A stretch of DNA of 64,000 bases. Source: an uncultured Clostridia bacterium. Lineage in GTDB: Bacteria; Bacillota; Clostridia; Lachnospirales; Cellulosilyticaceae. Of the stretch, positions 34,252 through 43,914 are shown piece by piece; position 1 is the first letter of the stretch; every line of letters starts with the position of its first letter. A model generated the notes under the pieces. It saw only the letters and a list, made by a program, of their open reading frames with translations, was not told the DNA's origin and searched no databases. Both the position numbers and the translations under genes were made by a program. The DNA is taken from assembly GCA_937981575.1 (NCBI GenBank), contig CALJNR010000026.1:62001-126000 (forward strand), given 5' to 3'.

Positions 34252-35553
34252 TTAAATAACATCCACATGCTCTCCATTTAATATTTTATTCATATTTCTT
34301 ACCGCACACATTTTACCGCACATTGTACAAGTATCCGCATGTTCCGGTGTTGATTCTTCTCTATAGCGTCTTGCTTTATCAGGATGAATAGCCAGTTCAA
34401 ACATTTTGTCCCAGTCCAGATTCTTTCTTGCCTCACTCATCTGATAATCCCAGTCTTTAGCTCCTTTTATGCCTTTAGCTATATCTGCTGCATGCGCTGC
34501 GATCTTAGAAGCAACAATTCCCTCTTCCATATCTTCAAGAGTCGGAAGTCTTAAGTGCTCAGCTGGTGTTACATAGCAAAGGAAAGAAGCTCCATATGTA
34601 GCTGCAATTGCCCCTCCTATAGCTGAAGTAATATGATCATAACCTGGCGCCACATCTGTTACCAATGGTCCTAGCACATAAAATGGTGCCCCTTTACAGA
34701 TGGTCTGCTGAATTTTCATATTAGCTGCTATCTGATCCAGCGGCATATGTCCTGGTCCCTCGATGATCACTTGAACCTCTTTATCCCAGGCTCTTTGGGT
34801 AAGCTCTCCAAGTACAACAAGTTCTTCTATTTGCGAAGCATCACTGGCATCCTCAATAGACCCTGGTCTGCAGGCATCTCCTAAACTGATAGTCACATCG
34901 TAGTTTCTGCAGATCTCGAGGACTTCATCATAAAATTCATAAAAAGGATTCTCATTTCCCGTCATCTCCATCCAGGCAAAAATCAGCGAGCCGCCTCTTG
35001 ATACAATATTTGTAAGTCGCTTGTTTCTTTTAAACCTCTCTGCAGTACTCTTGTTGATACCGCAGTGAATAGTCATAAAATCAACACCATCTTCAGCATG
35101 CATTTTTACGACATCCAGCCACTCTTTTGCTGTTATTTCAGCTAAATCTTTATTATAGTGAACAATAGCATCATAAATCGGAACAGTCCCAATCATAGCT
35201 GAACATTCTTCAACCAGTTTTTTTCTAAAAGCATGGGTATCCCCAAAAGAACTTAAATCCATAATAGATTCAGCACCCATCTGAACGGCTCTTTTTACTT
35301 TTTCCATTTCTATATCTAAATTAAGGCAGTCTTTTGAAGTCCCAAGATTAACATTTATCTTTGTTTTAAGCGCATTGCCTACCCCGTTTGGATCTAGGGA
35401 CTTGTGGTTCTTATTAGCCGGAATCACAACTTGCCCAGAGGCTACGAGCTCTCTTAGCATTTCTATATCCATCTTTTCTTTTTCTGCTACAAGCTGAAGT
35501 TCTGGTGTAATGATTCCTTTTCTAGCTGCTTCCATTTGAGTATTATATTTCAC
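34252..35553 (-). CDS. thiC: Phosphomethylpyrimidine synthase ThiC
   Basis: Non-canonical radical-SAM enzyme that turns aminoimidazole ribotide into HMP-P. Length 433 is the short form common in anaerobes. Motifs: [50 protein letters not shown] and the C-terminal cluster motif CTMCGKMC, which binds the 4Fe-4S cluster. AGGAGAG precedes the ATG. It is the first gene of thiC-thiD; expression is controlled by the riboswitch and terminator at 35648-35783. Confidence 0.97.
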   Translation of the reverse strand: MKYNTQMEAARKGIITPELQLVAEKEKMDIEMLRELVASGQVVIPANKNHKSLDPNGVGNALKTKINVNLGTSKDCLNLDIEMEKVKRAVQMGAESIMDLSSFGDTHAFRKKLVEECSAMIGTVPIYDAIVHYNKDLAEITAKEWLDVVKMHAEDGVDFMTIHCGINKSTAERFKRNKRLTNIVSRGGSLIFAWMEMTGNENPFYEFYDEVLEICRNYDVTISLGDACRPGSIEDASDASQIEELVVLGELTQRAWDKEVQVIIEGPGHMPLDQIAANMKIQQTICKGAPFYVLGPLVTDVAPGYDHITSAIGGAIAATYGASFLCYVTPAEHLRLPTLEDMEEGIVASKIAAHAADIAKGIKGAKDWDYQMSEARKNLDWDKMFELAIHPDKARRYREESTPEHADTCTMCGKMCAVRNMNKILNGEHVDVI

Positions 35554-35647
35554 TTGACATCTCTCCTCTACAAGATATATTTTTTGTATTTAACATCCTA
35601 TTAAGTGAAAGACAAAGTCCTTGTAGTTACTCTTTATTAAGGTCTAA

Positions 35648-35680
35648 ATAAAAAAGTGCCTACCATCACAGTAAGCACTC
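35648..35680 (-). terminator. TPP-riboswitch expression-platform terminator
   Basis: AGTGCTTAC / GTAGGCACT (one G-U pair) is followed by six T on the minus strand. It lies between the aptamer and thiC, as expected for transcriptional attenuation. Confidence 0.85.
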
Positions 35681-35699
35681 TTATCGCATATAAAAAGTA

Positions 35700-35783
35700 T
35701 AAGGCTGGCTTCCCTACGCTAGTATTAACTAACAGGTTCAAAGGGTCAGGTTTTAACCTTCTCAACCAAACGGTCCCCCCGCA
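35700..35783 (-). promoter_or_regulatory. TPP (THI-box) riboswitch
   Basis: The minus strand shows the conserved pieces in order: GCGGGGGGACC, TTGAGAAGG, CCTGACCCTTTGAACCTG, AATACTAGCGTAGGGAAGCC. These are the pyrimidine- and pyrophosphate-sensing helices of the TPP aptamer. It stands upstream of thiC-thiD. Confidence 0.95.
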
Positions 35784-35808
35784 ACACATAGATATTAAAC
35801 TAGTAATT

Positions 35809-35837
35809 AGTATAGCATGCTTTCCTTCTTAAGTAAA
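35809..35837 (-). promoter_or_regulatory. Promoter of the thiC-thiD operon
   Basis: TTTACT, 17 bases, TATACT on the minus strand, about 20 bases before the aptamer. Confidence 0.6.
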
Positions 35838-35955
35838 TCCCTGGCATACTTGAAATATAGCTGTTTCTTTCACCAAATAAAGATAATCCTGTATCTAAGG
35901 TTTCTTAAATACAGGATTATTTTAAGTTATCGTACTATACTTTACACCCATAACT

Positions 35956-36639
35956 CTACAAATACTTTGCAAGTACATCTACTGCATGTAAAGCAATCAT
36001 CAGCTTACCATGCTCTTTTAAAAACATCTCATTTAAATCTGTAGAAAGGCACTTGCTACCAAACTCATCCAGTATGCCTACTAACGTATCTGCTTTCACA
36101 TTTGATTTTTTATTTTTATTCAAAACCAGAAAATATCTTTCATTGTATTTATAAAGTGAACTGTCTCCAATATACATTGGCCCTATTCTGTGGGCAGCCA
36201 TGCTTACAGTATCAAAATCACCAAATAAATAAGTCAAAGACTTAGATTTCACTTTAGAATCTTTTTCTTTATGCTCCTCCTGGCCTTTACCCATTAAAGC
36301 AAGATCTGTCAATCTATCTTCTTCTGGATCTTTAAAAGTACGATGTGTAGGTCTTTCCCCTATAGCATCTAGTTTTTCTTCTATCTGCGAGGGGTCCTCC
36401 ACCTTAGTAACTACTATCATAATGCTGTCAGTTGATAAAGGTACTGCTTCTATCATCAGAGGAACATTTTCTGTTTCAAACCCAAAATCTTCATACGCTC
36501 TTGCCATCATATCTTTAAAAAGTGCCTGAGCCTTTTTAGAGCCATAAGCAAGCTCACTAATTTTAATATTTCTATCTATAAGATCTGAGTGATTCAAAGT
36601 GACTTGTATTTGTGTATCGCTAAGCTTTTCAATTTTCAT
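35956..36639 (-). CDS. mecA: Adaptor protein MecA
   Basis: Adaptor that delivers substrates to the ClpCP protease. The N-terminal substrate-binding part reads MKIEKLSDTQIQVTLNHSDL and ISELAYGSKKAQALFKDMM. A charged linker (residues about 90-130) leads to the C-terminal ClpC-binding domain with YRFGDFDTV-like YLFGDFDTVSMAAHR and KYNERYFLVLN. 227 residues is typical. It is a single gene; in Bacillus it controls ComK, here the target is unknown. The promoter is far upstream (36814-36842), which implies a leader of about 170 bases. Confidence 0.92.
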   Translation of the reverse strand: MKIEKLSDTQIQVTLNHSDLIDRNIKISELAYGSKKAQALFKDMMARAYEDFGFETENVPLMIEAVPLSTDSIMIVVTKVEDPSQIEEKLDAIGERPTHRTFKDPEEDRLTDLALMGKGQEEHKEKDSKVKSKSLTYLFGDFDTVSMAAHRIGPMYIGDSSLYKYNERYFLVLNKNKKSNVKADTLVGILDEFGSKCLSTDLNEMFLKEHGKLMIALHAVDVLAKYL

Positions 36640-36813
36640 TCAAATCACATCCTTTCACGTTAATTACAGCTTGTTCTTAATGCATATAAAATTAAGTTTG
36701 ATATAGAATAAGTATAATGTAGATAACTATCAGATGTAAAGAGGATAATATCGCTAATTAATAATACTATACTATGCATTACCCCTTTAAAAAAATCTAT
36801 ATTTCATACCTAT

Positions 36814-36842
36814 ATTATATAATATTTTTTATAATGTGGCAA
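36814..36842 (-). promoter_or_regulatory. Promoter of mecA
   Basis: TTGCCA, 17 bases, TATAAT on the minus strand. Confidence 0.6.
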
Positions 36843-37063
36843 TTTCATAATTCACAACTCCGATAATATCTTCTTATTCCTTCTGCTAGGCAGTTTGTGT
36901 TGTTATTATATTTTATTAAGAATCAATCCAAAGTGTGTACTTATCAGAAGCATCTGCGTTCGTATTTTATTTTTCTAAAGTTAAGGTATTTCATTATATA
37001 TATCGGCAAATAATGTTTATATATGATACTTTTCAAAGAATAGAGTAATTTTTTGAAATAGGA

Positions 37064-37093
37064 TTGACCTGTATACAGTATACATTATATAAT
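37064..37093 (+). promoter_or_regulatory. pflB promoter with 15-bp palindromic operator
   Basis: TTGACC (37064-37069), 18 bases, TATAAT (37088-37093). The spacer contains TGTATACAGTATACA (37070-37084), a perfect 7-1-7 palindrome placed to block RNA polymerase. It does not match the Rex site. The regulator is unknown; GntR-type factors use similar TATAC half-sites. Confidence 0.65.
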
Positions 37094-37191
37094 GTGTTTA
37101 TAAGTATTAATTTTTCAAAACTTATTTACTAATATTTTCTATTATATTATAATTACCCATACCTTATTTTACCGTTAAGGAGTTGATAGAT

Positions 37192-39420
37192 ATGTTTAAA
37201 GAATGGAATGGATTTGAATCCGGGTCTTGGTGCAGACATATAGATGTAAGAGACTTTATTCAAAAAAATTATACTCCCTATGAAGGCGATGATTCTTTTT
37301 TAGCTGATGTGACATCAAGAACATCAAAACTATGGGATAGAGTGCTTGAACTTATGAAAGATGAAATTGAAAAAGGCATACTGGATGTTGAAACATCAGT
37401 TCCTTCTACAATTTCATCCCATGCCCCAGGATATCTTGATAAAGAAAATGAGCAGATTGTTGGTTTTCAGTCAGATGCGCCTTTAAAACGAAATATTATG
37501 CCAAGCGGGGGTATCCGCACTGTCAAAAATGCATTAGAGTCCTATGGCTATGAACTTGATCCAGTAACTTGGAAAACCTATACTGAATATCGCAAAACCC
37601 ATAATGATGGCGTATTTTCTGCCTATACTACAGCTATGAAAAAAGCTAGGCACTCAGGGATTATAACCGGGCTTCCAGATGCTTATGGCCGCGGCCGAAT
37701 CATCGGTGACTATAGACGTGTTGCTTTATATGGTGTAGACAGGCTTATTGAAGATAAGGAAAGTCAAAAATTATCTCTTGAAGTTGGCAGTATGACTGAA
37801 GAGATCATCCGCCTACGTGAAGAAATCACAGAACAGATAGGTGCCCTTAAAGAACTTAAGAAAATGGCCCTTTCATATGGCTTTGATATTTCAAAGCCTG
37901 CTCAAACAGCTAAAGAAGCTATCCAGTGGACATATTTCGCCTATCTCGGTGCTATCAAAGAACAAGACGGCGCCGCGATGTCTATAGGCCGCGTCTCTAC
38001 TTTCCTAGATATTTACATTGAAAGGGACCTAAAGGCGGGGGCTCTTACCGAAGAGGAAGCCCAGGAGCTTATGGACCATTTTGTTATGAAGCTGCGTATG
38101 GTACGTTTCCTTCGTACACCATCTTATAATGAACTTTTTTCCGGAGATCCCACTTGGGTTACAGAAGTTATTGGTGGAATGGGCCTCGATGGTCGTTCTC
38201 TTGTTACAAAAAATAGTTTCCGTATGCTGCATACACTCGTAACCCTAGGCCCTGCACCAGAACCTAACTTAACAGTTCTTTGGTCCGTTCGTTTGCCTAA
38301 GGCATTTAAAGATTTTTGTTCAAAAATGTCTATTGAAACAAGTTCTATTCAATATGAAAGTGACGATTTAATGCGTCCTTACTGGGGCGATGATTACGGC
38401 ATTGCCTGCTGCGTATCAGCTATGAGAATCGGAAAGCAGATGCAATTTTTTGGCGCCCGCGCTAATTTAGCTAAAGCTTTACTTTACGCTATAAATGGCG
38501 GCCGTGACGAGAAAGCAGGAGACCAAGTTGGTCCAAAGTTTGCGCCTGTTACTACAGAGTATCTGGAATTTGATGATGTATGGGAAAAATTTGAACAGAT
38601 CATGGAGTGGCTTGCTGAGCTTTATGTAAATACTTTAAATGTTATTCATTATATGCATGATAAATATGCTTATGAAAAATTAGAGTTGGCTCTTCATGAC
38701 AGAGATATTCTGCGTACATTTGCAACAGGTATTGCTGGCCTTTCAGTGGTAGCTGACTCACTTTCTGCCATTAAATATGCAAAAGTGAAAGCTCTAAGAA
38801 ATGATGAAGGGCTTGTAGTAGATTATGAAATCGAAGGGGAATACCCAGCTTATGGCAACAATATTGATGAAGTTGATGATTTAGCCATCCAAGTAGTAGA
38901 AACCTTTATGAGCAAAATCAGAAAGCATAAAACTTACAGGAACTCTTACCCAACTTTATCTATCTTAACCATTACATCCAACGTAGTCTATGGTAAAAAA
39001 ACAGGCAATACGCCTGATGGGCGTAAAGCCGGCGAACCCTTTGCTCCTGGGGCAAATCCTATGCATGGCCGCGACCTTAAGGGCGCTGTTGCTTCACTAG
39101 CCTCTGTTGCTAAACTTCCCTATCAGCATGCCGAGGATGGTATTTCTTACACCTTTTCCATTATCCCCAAAGCTCTTGGTAAATCTGACGCGGAACGTAT
39201 TTCGAACTTGTCAGGGCTTTTAGATGGCTACTTTGCTCAAGGAGGCCACCATATCAATATTAATGTGTTTGATCGTGAAACGCTGCTGGATGCCATGGAT
39301 CATCCTGAAAAATACCCACAGCTTACGATACGAGTGTCTGGATATGCCGTTAACTTTATCCGTTTAACGAGGGAGCAGCAGCTGGATGTTATTAACCGAA
39401 CATTCCATGAACATGTATAA
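37192..39420 (+). CDS. pflB: Formate C-acetyltransferase (pyruvate formate-lyase)
   Basis: Glycyl-radical enzyme that turns pyruvate and CoA into acetyl-CoA and formate in anaerobic fermentation. 742 residues. The catalytic Cys pair is in [15 protein letters not shown]; the radical Gly is in the C-terminal [12 protein letters not shown]. The frame also shows [13 protein letters not shown] and [20 protein letters not shown] chose ATG 37192 because AAGGAG lies nine bases before it; the TTG at 37183 would overlap that site. It is followed by a terminator and then pflA. Confidence 0.97.
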   Translation: MFKEWNGFESGSWCRHIDVRDFIQKNYTPYEGDDSFLADVTSRTSKLWDRVLELMKDEIEKGILDVETSVPSTISSHAPGYLDKENEQIVGFQSDAPLKRNIMPSGGIRTVKNALESYGYELDPVTWKTYTEYRKTHNDGVFSAYTTAMKKARHSGIITGLPDAYGRGRIIGDYRRVALYGVDRLIEDKESQKLSLEVGSMTEEIIRLREEITEQIGALKELKKMALSYGFDISKPAQTAKEAIQWTYFAYLGAIKEQDGAAMSIGRVSTFLDIYIERDLKAGALTEEEAQELMDHFVMKLRMVRFLRTPSYNELFSGDPTWVTEVIGGMGLDGRSLVTKNSFRMLHTLVTLGPAPEPNLTVLWSVRLPKAFKDFCSKMSIETSSIQYESDDLMRPYWGDDYGIACCVSAMRIGKQMQFFGARANLAKALLYAINGGRDEKAGDQVGPKFAPVTTEYLEFDDVWEKFEQIMEWLAELYVNTLNVIHYMHDKYAYEKLELALHDRDILRTFATGIAGLSVVADSLSAIKYAKVKALRNDEGLVVDYEIEGEYPAYGNNIDEVDDLAIQVVETFMSKIRKHKTYRNSYPTLSILTITSNVVYGKKTGNTPDGRKAGEPFAPGANPMHGRDLKGAVASLASVAKLPYQHAEDGISYTFSIIPKALGKSDAERISNLSGLLDGYFAQGGHHININVFDRETLLDAMDHPEKYPQLTIRVSGYAVNFIRLTREQQLDVINRTFHEHV

Positions 39421-39470
39421 TCTTAAAACCTATAATAACACTAAAATTTGCTTTCACTTATAAATTTGAT

Positions 39471-39512
39471 TATAATAAAAAGGATTTTATTGCTAAAATC
39501 CTTTTTATTATA
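39471..39512 (+). terminator. Intercistronic hairpin/terminator between pflB and pflA
   Basis: A 19-bp perfect stem with loop TTGC contains GGATTTTA..TAAAATCC followed by TTTTTATTAT. It can terminate most pflB transcripts. pflA begins 22 bases later with no clear promoter of its own between. Confidence 0.85.
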
Positions 39513-39534
39513 AAATATGGACAGGAGGGATAAT

Positions 39535-40260
39535 ATGAGAGGCAAAATACATTCGATAGAAACTTGTGGTACAGTAGACGGGCCTGGCATTCGCTACATA
39601 TTGTTTACTCAAGGTTGTCCCTTAAGATGCAAGTATTGTCATAACCCTGATACTTGGTCCATACAAAATGGCAAAGATGTAGATACCGATGATCTCATCA
39701 ACGAAATTATTAAATACAAATCTTTTATGCAATTTTCTGGAGGAGGTGTAACCGTAAGCGGGGGTGAACCACTGCTTCAGCCGGAATTTGTAAAGGATTT
39801 ACTCCAAAAATGTAAAGCTAATAACATTCATACTGCAATTGACACGTCCGGCTTTATTAGTATTCAAAAAGCTGACCCTGTCCTTGATTATACTGATCTG
39901 GTTCTTCTTGATATTAAATCGTACAATCCTGATATTTACAAGGACTTAACCGGCGTTTCCTTAGATCCTACACTCGCTTTTGCCAAACATCTTAATGATC
40001 GAAAAATCCCTGTCTGGATTCGTTATGTTCTTGTTCCTGGTATTACAGATCATAAAGAAGATATAGAACATCTTGCCGAATTTTTATCTTCTTTAGATAA
40101 TATCGAGCGCATTGATATCCTGCCCTTCCACAAAATGGGCGAATTTAAGTGGGAGCAGATTGGAAAAAATTATGAACTCGCTGATGTCTCTGAGCCAACA
40201 TCCGAAGCATTAAAGGAAGCCCAAGAAATTTTCAGAAAATATACCCTTCCTATTAAATAG
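39535..40260 (+). CDS. pflA: Pyruvate formate-lyase activating enzyme
   Basis: Radical-SAM enzyme that abstracts H from the PflB glycine to create the active radical. N terminus: GKIHSIETCGTVDGPGIRY, then the cluster motif CPLRCKYC (CxxxCxxC), the SAM-binding GGGVTVSGGEPLLQ, and IRYVLVPGITD. 241 residues. The start at 39535 follows AGGAGGG by five bases; a frame beginning at 39517 has no ribosome site. It lies downstream of pflB and an intervening terminator. Confidence 0.96.
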   Translation: MRGKIHSIETCGTVDGPGIRYILFTQGCPLRCKYCHNPDTWSIQNGKDVDTDDLINEIIKYKSFMQFSGGGVTVSGGEPLLQPEFVKDLLQKCKANNIHTAIDTSGFISIQKADPVLDYTDLVLLDIKSYNPDIYKDLTGVSLDPTLAFAKHLNDRKIPVWIRYVLVPGITDHKEDIEHLAEFLSSLDNIERIDILPFHKMGEFKWEQIGKNYELADVSEPTSEALKEAQEIFRKYTLPIK

Positions 40261-40303
40261 AACCAGTATCCTTCTCTCACAGTGCCTTGGATACTGGTTT
40301 TTA
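40261..40303 (+). terminator. Terminator of pflA
   Basis: AACCAGTATCC / GGATACTGGTT form an 11-bp stem followed by TTTT on the plus strand, directly after the pflA stop. Confidence 0.85.
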
Positions 40304-40416
40304 TATTGCTTCCTCTCTTATAAAAAAATGCACTTATTAAATATCATTCTTGATACTCAATAAATGCATTAACTGCTCTAACGATAAAATACTTTTTGCT
40401 GATATAAATTTAACTA

Positions 40417-41076
40417 TTAAACATCCATGGCACGGTCTTCTTTATCTTTAAATATACGGCTCCAAAAGGACGACTTATGCTTAACATTCTCTGATGACTG
40501 AAGTGCCATTTCTTTTCTGATTCTTTGCACTTCACGCATTGTTTCATCTAACTTTCTATAATATTCTTCACTTTTTTCATTTTGTTTTTCTTCAAGCTGA
40601 GATATTTTCTGATTAACAGCAAGATTAACTTCTTCCTTAATGCCTTCTTTCATTTCTATTTTAGATTGTTCATTGTATTCTGAAAGGGCCTGTTTAAACA
40701 TATCTTTCATCATAACTGAAAATTGTTTAACCTTATCATGATCCTCATCAGTAATATCAAATGCTGTTATATTGTTTTTTTTAAGCGGCGTTACAGTTGC
40801 CATTTGAATACTGCTCAGCTGTTCGTATGTTTCTTTTGCTTCTTGATTAGAATCATGTACAATTCCTTCAATAGCCTTAAGCTGAAGCCCCTGCTCACGC
40901 ATATCTTGAATTTGCTTAAACATTTCTACATTTTCCATGGTATATACCCTATGGCCTTTTGCATTTCTCTTAATATGAAGATTTAATTCCTTTTCATAAA
41001 ATCGGAGTACATAGGGCTCTGTATCTAACATATCCGATACATCTTTGACTGTCAGATAATCTCCTTCGCGTAACAT
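40417..41076 (-). CDS. MerR-type DNA-binding protein with long coiled coil
   Basis: 219 residues. The N terminus (about 5-75) is a MerR helix-turn-helix: YLTVKDVSDMLDTEPYVLRFYEKELNL..KGHRVYTMENVEMF. Residues about 125-190 are charged and heptad-like (EEVNLAVNQKISQLEEKQNEKSEEYYRKL...), a coiled coil. The end is basic (SSFWSRIFKDKEDRAMDV). No metal or ligand-binding domain is present. The same plan occurs in Bacillus RacA, which anchors the chromosome at the cell pole during sporulation, but sequence similarity cannot be judged here. A TTGAAC-16-TATAAT promoter lies upstream. It could also be an ordinary MerR regulator. Confidence 0.75.
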   Translation of the reverse strand: MLREGDYLTVKDVSDMLDTEPYVLRFYEKELNLHIKRNAKGHRVYTMENVEMFKQIQDMREQGLQLKAIEGIVHDSNQEAKETYEQLSSIQMATVTPLKKNNITAFDITDEDHDKVKQFSVMMKDMFKQALSEYNEQSKIEMKEGIKEEVNLAVNQKISQLEEKQNEKSEEYYRKLDETMREVQRIRKEMALQSSENVKHKSSFWSRIFKDKEDRAMDV

Positions 41077-41281
41077 ATCCTCACCTCATCATTCGTACCT
41101 GTTTTAAGGTAATTATACCATATTTTTACAATAGTTCAATATTTTTTAATTTTTTAATTACAAATAAAGCTAATAAAATCCTGCAACATGTTTCTTAGAT
41201 TTCACGGGCCTCATGATTCTCTGCATTTTTCTTAGGTACACTCCATCATTTAACGTTAACTTCCATGCATTTTTTATCACA

Positions 41282-42865
41282 TTATAGATTCTCACCATTA
41301 TTTTTGCTTTCCTGAACCGCCACTTCCTGCACAACTTTATTTAAAGCATTAATAAGTGCAATGGCACTGGCTCTTATAATATCTTTTTCTATTGCCTTTC
41401 CCTCAAAAAGATTATCTTCATACATAACCTGAATGCTTACCTTTCCCAGTCCTTCTTTCCCTCTAGAAATATTATGAATACGGTATTCAAGTAAAGAAAC
41501 TGGGAGGTCTGCTGCTTCCAAAATAGCCGAATAAAGTGCATCAATTGCTCCATATCCTTCTTTTGTTTTGCAGCTTATAGTCTCGCCTTTTTTGATTTTT
41601 ACCATCGCTGTTGGAATTTTGGTATTATAGATAACTTCAAAATCTATAAGTTCCCATAAATCTATGGCTTTTTCTCTTTGTACTCCGTTGTTAGTGTATT
41701 TGCTCATCAGCATCATGATATCGTAGTCATAAACTTCTTTTTTTTGGTCAGCCATTTCTAAAAAGTCTGTATAAACAGTTTCTTTTTGTTTTTCTTCAAT
41801 CTTGTAACCTAATTTTTGCGTAACATGTATAAATGCGTGGCGACCTGATCTCGCTGTGAGTACCAATTCCATAGGCGGTGCACCAACAGTTTCTGGCTCA
41901 ATGACCTCATAAACTTCTTTGGATTTTAAGAGCCCATCTTGATGAATGCCCGACGAGTGGGCAAAGGCATTTTCTCCTGTAATTGCTTTATTGACCTGCA
42001 CATCAATGCCCATAATGGCACTAACTACCTTGGATGTTGTATAGATTTCATTTGTTTTAACGCCGGTATATCCCCTATAGTAATCCGCATGCAATTGAAT
42101 CCCCATAACCACTTCTTCTAAAGAGGTATTGCCTGCTCTTTCACCTATTCCGTTAATCGTACACTCTACCTTGTCGGCACCATTTCTTACCGCAGCTAAA
42201 GTATTAGCTGTAGCAAGACCTGTATCATTATGGCAGTGTACACTTAGTAGAACGTTTGGGTTCAAATTCTTTAGTCTTTCATTAATACGGAAAATAAGAT
42301 GCCCAAACTCTTCTGGAACAGCAAACCCTACAGTATCTGGAATATTAATGATCGTTGCTCCCGCTTTTACAACAGCTTCTATTGTCTGCCACATATATTC
42401 AAAGCTTGATCTGCTTGCGTCTTCCAAAGAATACTGAACATTTGGCATAAGTCCTTTGGCATATTTAACTGCGTCTACGCCCATAGCTAAAACCTGTTCT
42501 GGCGCTTTGTTGAATTTCTTCTGAATATGAACACCTGAGGAGCCAAGCACGATATGAATCATTGGGGACTGGGCTTCCTTCAGACTTTCATAAATAGAAT
42601 CTATATCCCCTCTGACGGCTCTCCCTAGTGCTGTTACAGTAATATCTCTGCCTATTATCTTACTGATAGCCCTGACTGCTTCAAAGTCGCCTTTTGAAGA
42701 AGATGGAAAGCCTACTTCCATCATATCTACCTGGAGTCTGATGAGCTGACGTGCCACCTCCATCTTCTCTCCTAGGTTTAATTTTGCTCCAGGTACTTGT
42801 TCCCCATCTCTTAATGTGGTGTCTAAAACATAAATCTTTCTTTTGTTGTCTTTTACATCGTTCAT
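41282..42865 (-). CDS. leuA: 2-isopropylmalate synthase
   Basis: First step of leucine synthesis: acetyl-CoA + 2-oxoisovalerate. 527 residues: a TIM barrel with VLDTTLRDGEQVPGAKL, SVHCHNDTGLATAN (metal-binding HxH) and GIGERAGNTSLEEV, a linker, and a C-terminal LeuA allosteric domain (about 380-510) for leucine feedback. I chose ATG 42865, seven bases after AGGGAG; the TTG at 42883 would overlap that site. It stands alone with no leuBCD next to it, under its own T-box leader. Confidence 0.96.
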   Translation of the reverse strand: MNDVKDNKRKIYVLDTTLRDGEQVPGAKLNLGEKMEVARQLIRLQVDMMEVGFPSSSKGDFEAVRAISKIIGRDITVTALGRAVRGDIDSIYESLKEAQSPMIHIVLGSSGVHIQKKFNKAPEQVLAMGVDAVKYAKGLMPNVQYSLEDASRSSFEYMWQTIEAVVKAGATIINIPDTVGFAVPEEFGHLIFRINERLKNLNPNVLLSVHCHNDTGLATANTLAAVRNGADKVECTINGIGERAGNTSLEEVVMGIQLHADYYRGYTGVKTNEIYTTSKVVSAIMGIDVQVNKAITGENAFAHSSGIHQDGLLKSKEVYEVIEPETVGAPPMELVLTARSGRHAFIHVTQKLGYKIEEKQKETVYTDFLEMADQKKEVYDYDIMMLMSKYTNNGVQREKAIDLWELIDFEVIYNTKIPTAMVKIKKGETISCKTKEGYGAIDALYSAILEAADLPVSLLEYRIHNISRGKEGLGKVSIQVMYEDNLFEGKAIEKDIIRASAIALINALNKVVQEVAVQESKNNGENL

Positions 42866-42898
42866 ACAGTCACTCCCTTTCAATTTTTAAATGAAATA

Positions 42899-42940
42899 TA
42901 AAAAACCCCTTCATCTCCTTAAATTAAAGAGACGAAAGGG
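42899..42940 (-). terminator. T-box leader terminator of leuA
   Basis: The minus strand reads CCCTTTCGTCTC, an 11-base loop, GAGATGAAGGGG, then six T. This is the terminator half of the T-box switch. Confidence 0.9.
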
Positions 42941-43270
42941 AATTTTCGCGGTACCACTCTTTTTCACTCCATAGCGAAGTGCGCTTTTTCGATACTGATA
43001 AATAGGATAAGTGCTTTAGAAATAAAAAAACTCCTATCTCCAAAGAGACAGAAGTACATTCTGCTAAACCACTCTTGTATGCCATCATTGACTCTTGATA
43101 CAGGTACCCATATTCACCGATATCTAGCCATAGTAACGGTTGGCATCCGTCTAGGCCTACTTATTTCAGCCAGCAACTCCAAGGCGAGTTCATTATCTTC
43201 TAAATCCTGCTTCACACCATCCAGCAGGTCTCTGACATTTATAGGATAACTACTATTCCTTTTCTTAGTC
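42941..43270 (-). promoter_or_regulatory. T-box leader of leuA (tRNA-Leu sensing)
   Basis: The T-box sequence AGAGTGGTACCGCG lies at 42946-42959, next to the terminator, and can pair with uncharged tRNA acceptor ends and form the antiterminator. The 5' half holds the stem-I region, with GGTGTGAAGC and ATGAACTCGCC; the CTC triplet there is at the place where the specifier codon is expected, and CTC is Leu. The leader is about 415 bases long in total. Confidence 0.92.
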
Positions 43271-43304
43271 TTTAAATTGTATATTTGATTGATTAATGAG
43301 TTTG

Positions 43305-43333
43305 ATTATAGCGCAGGATTTTCTACTTGTAAA
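43305..43333 (-). promoter_or_regulatory. Promoter of leuA leader
   Basis: TTTACA, 17 bases, TATAAT on the minus strand, about 35 bases before the T-box structure. Confidence 0.65.
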
Positions 43334-43352
43334 TAGTTTTTTGAAAATTATT

Positions 43353-43616
43353 TTATATTCCTAGTATTTCATCTTTCCAATTCCACCACTTGAGTTTTTC
43401 TGGCTCATGATCCTTATTTTCAGCATAATACACTGCAAGCCTGAATACATAAAGCTGGCACCTATCAATATGACAGCCTTTCATATGCATTTCCCGTTCA
43501 TACATTTCTTCAGGACTTTCCCCTTTTAATGAATCAATAGTTGTATAGCCAAGACTGATTAACGATTGTTCTGTAGCTGCCCCTACTCCTGGAATTTTCC
43601 TAAACTCTGTTTTCAT
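43353..43616 (-). CDS. Cdd1-like helix-hairpin-helix protein
   Basis: 87-residue protein of the pathogenicity-locus Cdd1 family. It starts with the helix-hairpin-helix FRKIPGVGAATEQSLISLGYTTIDSLKGESPEEMYE, then CHIDRCQLYVFRLAVYYAEN and an aromatic tail KLKWWNWKD. The HhH suggests DNA binding, but no biochemical role is established for the family. AAGGTGAG precedes the ATG. It lies just upstream of the leuA promoter. Confidence 0.85.
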   Translation of the reverse strand: MKTEFRKIPGVGAATEQSLISLGYTTIDSLKGESPEEMYEREMHMKGCHIDRCQLYVFRLAVYYAENKDHEPEKLKWWNWKDEILGI

Positions 43617-43848
43617 TGATTCTCACCTTCCTTATTCTCTTATATTATTTATCTTTTTTTAAGCAATATTATCCTGCTAATATTTATCTTTAAAGTTAAT
43701 ATACTTTATATAAAGTAATTATTTTTTTATTATATAACTATTTTATCGGCTTGAAAATCAAAACTTGAGTACTAGCACATTTATTTATTCATTCGATTAT
43801 AATTTTTTTATACTAACCCTCATTTAAACAAGTAAAATTCTTATAAGC

Positions 43849-43891
43849 AAAAAAAGATATCCGGAGGCTTTCCTTTCAGATATCTTTTTTT
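43849..43891. terminator. Terminator after ablA-ablB
   Basis: AAAAAAAGATATC / GATATCTTTTTTT form a 13-bp perfect stem with a 17-base loop and T runs on both strands, 24 bases past the ablB stop. Confidence 0.85.
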
Positions 43892-43914
43892 GTACTGACT
43901 AACTGATAGTATTT

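Larger units (their letters stand above)
36640..37191. other. 552-base divergent intergenic region mecA / pflB
   Basis: No gene is seen. It holds a mecA promoter (36814-36842, minus) and the pflB promoter with a palindromic operator (37064-37093, plus). The centre is very AT-rich. Confidence 0.6.

Noticed and set aside
37070-37084. Rex (redox) operator at pflB
   Set aside because: Rex sites follow TTGTGAA-N4-TTCACAA; the palindrome here is TGTATAC-A-GTATACA.
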